36,838 nucleotides of DNA from CAYZRY01 sp964630225 (lineage in GTDB: Bacteria; Bacillota_I; Bacilli_A; RF39; UBA660), in assembly GCA_964630225.1 (NCBI GenBank), contig CAZVUK010000008.1, positions 1 through 36,838 on the forward strand. Direction: 5' to 3'. Shown in pieces: positions 33,707 through 36,838 of this stretch. Each line of letters begins with the position of its first letter. Positions within the stretch are counted from its first letter, which is position 1. The position numbers were made by a program, and so were the translations under genes. The notes beneath the pieces were generated by a model. It did no database searches and had not been told where the DNA came from. It saw only the letters and a program-made list of their open reading frames with translations.

Positions 33707-34663
33707 ATGTATAAAGAAATATTTAAAAAAATTAAAGAGTATCAAAACATCAATATCGTCAGACATATTGGTGTCGATCCCGATGCTCAAGCAAGTCAGG
33801 TTGGATTGAGAGATTCGATTAGAAAAGCTTTTCCTGATAAGAAAGTAATAGCGAGTGGCAACTCAAGCCCACGTTTTAATTACTTTCCTAAATTAGATAA
33901 GTTTGAAGAGATGGATAATGCTCTTTTAATAGTTGTCGACACGCCTGATATAAAAAGAATTGACTGTCCAAATATAGAACAATTCAAAGAGATAATTAAA
34001 ATTGATCACCATCCACTTATCGATGATTTTGGAGGAATTGAATTGGTTGATACAAACAGTTCTTCAGCATCAGAGTTAGTGCTTGAACTGATAAATAAAA
34101 CAGACTTAGTTCTCGATCAAGACATAGCAGAGATATTATTTATGGGAATAGTTGCTGATACTAATAGATTTTTGTATTCGACAACTAGTAAAACATTTAA
34201 TACTATAAGTGAACTGTTAAATAAGTACGATATGAATATTACAAGACTTTACTCAAATATTTATATGAGGCCACTTAATGAAATTAGACTTCAAGGCTAT
34301 ATTAGTCAAAATATGAAGGTAAGCGATAATGGAATGGCATACATATTTATAAATAATGATATATTAAGTCAGTTTGGTGTAGATTCAGGTGCTGCTGGTA
34401 ACATGGTTAACATGTATAACAATATTGAAGAAGTTATCCTGTGGTTAACTATTTCTGAAGATATAAAAAATGGTCTATATAAATTTAATATTAGATCTCG
34501 TGGACCGATAATTAATGAAGTAGCAGAAAAATATAACGGTGGGGGACATAAGTTTGCTGCCGGAGCTAGAGTTAAAACGAGCGAAGAAGTAGATTTGTTA
34601 ATAGCGGATTTGGAACTCTTATGCAAAAAATATAGAGAAGGTGAAATCGATGAAGATAAATAG
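33707..34663 (+). CDS. nrnA: DHH/DHHA1 phosphoesterase, NrnA-like
   Basis: The 318-aa protein has DHH motif I as His20-x3-Asp24-x-Asp26, motif II Asp78 (VVDTPD), motif III Asp100-His101-His102 and Asp in IVADTNRF, then a DHHA1 domain with GGGHKFAAGA near residue 285-294. This is the layout of NrnA-type enzymes, which degrade short oligoribonucleotides and 3'-phosphoadenosine 5'-phosphate; close relatives cleave pApA from cyclic di-AMP. No membrane or PAS domain is present, so it is not GdpP. The end overlaps engB by 14 bases. Confidence 0.88.
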   Translation: MYKEIFKKIKEYQNINIVRHIGVDPDAQASQVGLRDSIRKAFPDKKVIASGNSSPRFNYFPKLDKFEEMDNALLIVVDTPDIKRIDCPNIEQFKEIIKIDHHPLIDDFGGIELVDTNSSSASELVLELINKTDLVLDQDIAEILFMGIVADTNRFLYSTTSKTFNTISELLNKYDMNITRLYSNIYMRPLNEIRLQGYISQNMKVSDNGMAYIFINNDILSQFGVDSGAAGNMVNMYNNIEEVILWLTISEDIKNGLYKFNIRSRGPIINEVAEKYNGGGHKFAAGARVKTSEEVDLLIADLELLCKKYREGEIDEDK

Positions 34664-35240
34664 TGCTGAATTAGGTATTATTGCTGTAAGACTTAGTCAT
34701 TATCCAACTGATGAACTTCCAGAATTTTTAATGGTCGGACGAAGTAACGTTGGAAAGAGTAGCTTTGTTAATACGATGACCGGAAGAAAAGCTCTTGCCC
34801 ATATATCATCTAAACCCGGAAAAACACAAACGATAAACTTTTATGTTATAAATGATGAATTTTATCTAGTTGATGTGCCTGGTTACGGATATGCAAGTAC
34901 CAATAAAGAAAAACAAAGAAAATTTGGACTGATGGTCGAGGAGTATATCTCATCTAGAACGGAATTAAAAAGAGTATTCTTGTTAATTGATTTTAGACAC
35001 AGACCAACAGAAAATGATCTTCTTATGTATAACTATTTAAAATATTATAATTTACCAGTTACGATAATCGCTACGAAAGTAGACAAAGTTGGACCTAGTC
35101 AAAAAGAAAAAAACATGAAAATTCTAAAAGGACAACTTGACTTAGTAAGTGGTGACGATATAATTTTATTCTCTAGTAACACTAAAGAAGGAAAAGATGC
35201 GGTTTTAGACAAGATTGAAGAAATAATAAACGAAAAATAA
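34650..35240 (+). CDS. engB: Ribosome-biogenesis GTPase EngB (YsxC)
   Basis: ATG 34650 is chosen because AAGGTGA lies five bases upstream; GTG 34641 is also in frame. The G1 loop is GRSNVGKSS (30-38), G3 is DVPGYGYA, and G4 is TKVDK (about 144-148). The family assembles the 50S subunit. The length of ~196 aa is typical. It is coupled to the nrnA-like gene and followed 17 bases later by der, another ribosome GTPase. Confidence 0.95.
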   Translation: MKINSAELGIIAVRLSHYPTDELPEFLMVGRSNVGKSSFVNTMTGRKALAHISSKPGKTQTINFYVINDEFYLVDVPGYGYASTNKEKQRKFGLMVEEYISSRTELKRVFLLIDFRHRPTENDLLMYNYLKYYNLPVTIIATKVDKVGPSQKEKNMKILKGQLDLVSGDDIILFSSNTKEGKDAVLDKIEEIINEK

Positions 35241-35257
35241 ATGAAAGGGGTGATTTT

Positions 35258-36559
35258 ATGAATTTACCAACAGTAGCTCTAGTAGGGAAACCTAATGTCG
35301 GAAAGAGTACTATATTTAATAAAATGATAGGTGCTCGAAAAGCTATTATCGAAGATATGCCCGGTGTAACTAGAGATAGAATTTATGGTCAGAGTAGTTT
35401 TGGGAATCACCATTTCAATGTAATAGATACAGGTGGTATCGATTTAGAAGACGAAGATTTTAACGAAGAAATCAAAGTTCAAGCAGAAATTGCTATTAAA
35501 GATGCCAATCTCGTAATCTTTGTAGTCGATGGTAAAGAAGGATTAAGTAGTAGTGACTTTTTTATTAGAGATATGCTATTTCGCAGTAAAAAAGAAGTCA
35601 TCGTAGCTATCAATAAAATAGATAGCAAAAAGTATTTAGATCATCAATATGATTTCTATGAGCTTGGATTTGATAAATATATTCCGATAAGTGGATCATC
35701 GAGCGAAGGCTTTTACGAACTAAATGAAGCCATTATCGAAAATCTTCCACAAAAAGAACAAAAAGAAGATACAAGATTAAAGTTCTCCGTGGTAGGCCGC
35801 CCCAATGTTGGGAAAAGTAGTCTAATAAACGCGTTACTTAATCAAGAAAGAGTAATAGTAAGTGATGTTGCAGGAACAACAAGAGATGCTATAGACACTG
35901 TTCTAAATTACAATAAAGAAGAATACGTTGTAATTGATACAGCGGGTATGCGAAAAAAAGGAAGAATATACGACAATATTGAAAAGTATAGTCTTTTACG
36001 AAGCATGCAAGCAATCGATCGGAGTGACATATGTCTTTTAGTTATAAGCGCTGAAGATGGAATCATCGAACATGATAAACATATTGCTGGCTATGTTCTT
36101 GAAAAAGGTAAAGCTCTAATCATTGTTGTCAACAAATGGGATACAGTTGAAGAGCCATCTATCAAAGATTATCTAAAACTCATACGGGCAGAATTTCAGT
36201 TTACAACTTTTGCTCCGGTCGTTTTTGTCAGTGCTTTAAGCAAAAAAAATATTCATACCATTATGCCTGAGATAGTCAAAGTATCCGGGAATATAATAAG
36301 AGAAATAAAAACCAGTGTCTTAAATGATGTCGTAATCGAAGCAGCGATGTTAAACCCAGCTCCTTCATATAAAGGAAAAAGACTAAAAATATATTACACT
36401 AATCAAACAGGTACAAAACCACCCAGATTTTTATTTCATGTTAATGATAAAAAGTTGGTACATTTCTCTTATGAAAGATACTTAGAAAATAAACTTAGAG
36501 AAAATTTTGATTTTGAAGGAACTCCAATTATTATAGAGTTTAAAAACAGAACAAGATAG
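35258..36559 (+). CDS. der: Ribosome-associated GTPase Der (EngA), two G domains
   Basis: The 433-aa protein has tandem G domains, with G1 loops GKPNVGKST (10-18) and GRPNVGKSS (180-188), NKID (119-122) and NKWD as G4 motifs, and a C-terminal KH-like domain ending HFSYERYLENKLRENF and a short basic tail. Der is needed for 50S maturation. The ribosome site is AAGGGG. The last codons run into a thioredoxin-reductase-like fragment in another frame, so the exact C-terminal tail (NRTR) may have been set by a rearrangement. Confidence 0.96.
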   Translation: MNLPTVALVGKPNVGKSTIFNKMIGARKAIIEDMPGVTRDRIYGQSSFGNHHFNVIDTGGIDLEDEDFNEEIKVQAEIAIKDANLVIFVVDGKEGLSSSDFFIRDMLFRSKKEVIVAINKIDSKKYLDHQYDFYELGFDKYIPISGSSSEGFYELNEAIIENLPQKEQKEDTRLKFSVVGRPNVGKSSLINALLNQERVIVSDVAGTTRDAIDTVLNYNKEEYVVIDTAGMRKKGRIYDNIEKYSLLRSMQAIDRSDICLLVISAEDGIIEHDKHIAGYVLEKGKALIIVVNKWDTVEEPSIKDYLKLIRAEFQFTTFAPVVFVSALSKKNIHTIMPEIVKVSGNIIREIKTSVLNDVVIEAAMLNPAPSYKGKRLKIYYTNQTGTKPPRFLFHVNDKKLVHFSYERYLENKLRENFDFEGTPIIIEFKNRTR

Positions 36560-36560
36560 G

Positions 36561-36689
36561 CATATTTCAGGTATCTTTGCTGCTGGTGATTGCACGGGAG
36601 GTCTTGCTCAGATAGCAAAAGCGGTCTCAGATGGAGCGCACGCTGGCATCGCGGTTATTAAATATATAAAAAGCTCTACAGATAAGTAG
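36561..36689 (+). pseudogene. 3' fragment of a thioredoxin-reductase-like flavoprotein gene
   Basis: The 42 codons read HISGIFAAGDCTGGLAQIAK and continue to a Lys-rich end at TAG 36687. IFAAGD with the following TG and the helix AxSDG are the FAD-binding C-terminal signature of thioredoxin reductase and related NAD(P)H oxidoreductases. There is no start codon, no NADPH domain and no upstream part, because der ends two bases before. A few matching codons may extend back into the der 3' end in another frame. It is a truncated remnant, probably from a duplication or deletion. Confidence 0.82.
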
Positions 36690-36699
36690 AGTTTTTTTT
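36674..36699 (+). terminator. Terminator after the der locus
   Basis: CTCTAC (36674-36679) pairs with GTAGAG (36686-36691) over a 6-nt loop, followed by eight T. It overlaps the end of the reductase fragment and may now end the der transcript. Confidence 0.9.
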
Positions 36700-36782
36700 G
36701 AATAAAAGCTGTGATTGTGATACAGTTAAATAGATAAATAATAACGTTATAGCTTTACTGTGAAAATAGGTGGAGGGCAATT

Positions 36783-36838
36783 GTGAAAAATAAAGGCTTT
36801 ACTTTACTAGAGATAATGAGCGTGGTAATAATAATTGG
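36783..36838 (+). CDS. Type IV pilin-like / competence pseudopilin, N-terminal fragment
   Basis: GTG 36783 follows GGAGGG at about six bases. The readable 18 residues are MKNKGFTLLEIMSVVIII, with the prepilin peptidase site G|FTLLE, the invariant Glu at +5 and the hydrophobic stem. It is cut by the window end. ComGC-like pseudopilins have this N-terminus; a plain type IV pilin or another Com pseudopilin is possible. Confidence 0.82.
   Translation, partial: MKNKGFTLLEIMSVVIII

Noticed and set aside
33707..34663. GdpP cyclic-di-AMP phosphodiesterase
   Set aside because: No membrane helices, PAS or GGDEF parts; the protein is a stand-alone DHH/DHHA1 enzyme like NrnA.

Overview
The window is AT-rich DNA from a low-GC Gram-positive bacterium, most likely in the Bacilli. 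The evidence is a lipoteichoic-acid synthase, GatCAB, a ThiI without rhodanese domain, EngB and Der, a pseudopilin of the ComGC type, strong Shine-Dalgarno sites and the standard code (TGA is a stop, TGG is Trp). The general look is Gemella-like, but genus cannot be fixed by reading alone.

Region 1 (1-8753) is an accessory island in a tRNA gene. A tRNA-Trp whose first base lies just outside the window opens the sequence. An imperfect 43-bp direct copy of its 3' part lies at 8711-8753, 38 of 43 bases identical, and marks the far end. Between them are a leader with hairpins and a 39-aa ORF, a helical ArpU-like protein, and then a compact gene set: a Upf1-like SF1 helicase with a long coiled-coil insertion, an overlapping coiled-coil protein with a possible N-terminal winged helix, a phosphoribosyltransferase (PRTase) and a DprA/Smf-family protein. 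No integrase is visible. I read this set as a candidate, perhaps undescribed, defence or DNA-processing system. The helicase start region carries a nine-T run across which a -1 shift or a polymerase slip is needed to join the first 38 codons to the rest.

Region 2 (8754-10121) is a decayed prophage-type gene: an HELGH metallopeptidase-like part followed by a C-terminal part like MuF-associated nuclease domains, broken by several frameshifts and stops.

Region 3 (10118-24298) looks like chromosomal backbone. It holds a transglutaminase-like membrane protein, a gene interrupted by a 100-N gap, a DAACS-family transporter operon (with a Cys/His protein, a flavodoxin and an RNHCP protein), a membrane protein with a histone-H1-like tail, an HD hydrolase, a four-gene minus-strand operon around a Ycf46-like AAA+ ATPase (including an easily missed 43-aa gene), and fhs-gatC-gatA-gatB.

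Region 4 (24357-30518) is an envelope operon: a small membrane protein, a receptor with two solute-binding-like domains and a degenerate GGDEF domain, a YihY-family protein, an LtaS-type synthase and a membrane-anchored protein.

Region 5 (30521-36838) runs from a near-consensus promoter through a CDP-alcohol phosphatidyltransferase, thiI, an acetate-kinase family protein that lacks several catalytic residues, an NrnA-like DHH phosphoesterase, engB and der. It ends with a thioredoxin-reductase 3' fragment, a terminator and the start of a type IV pilin-like gene.
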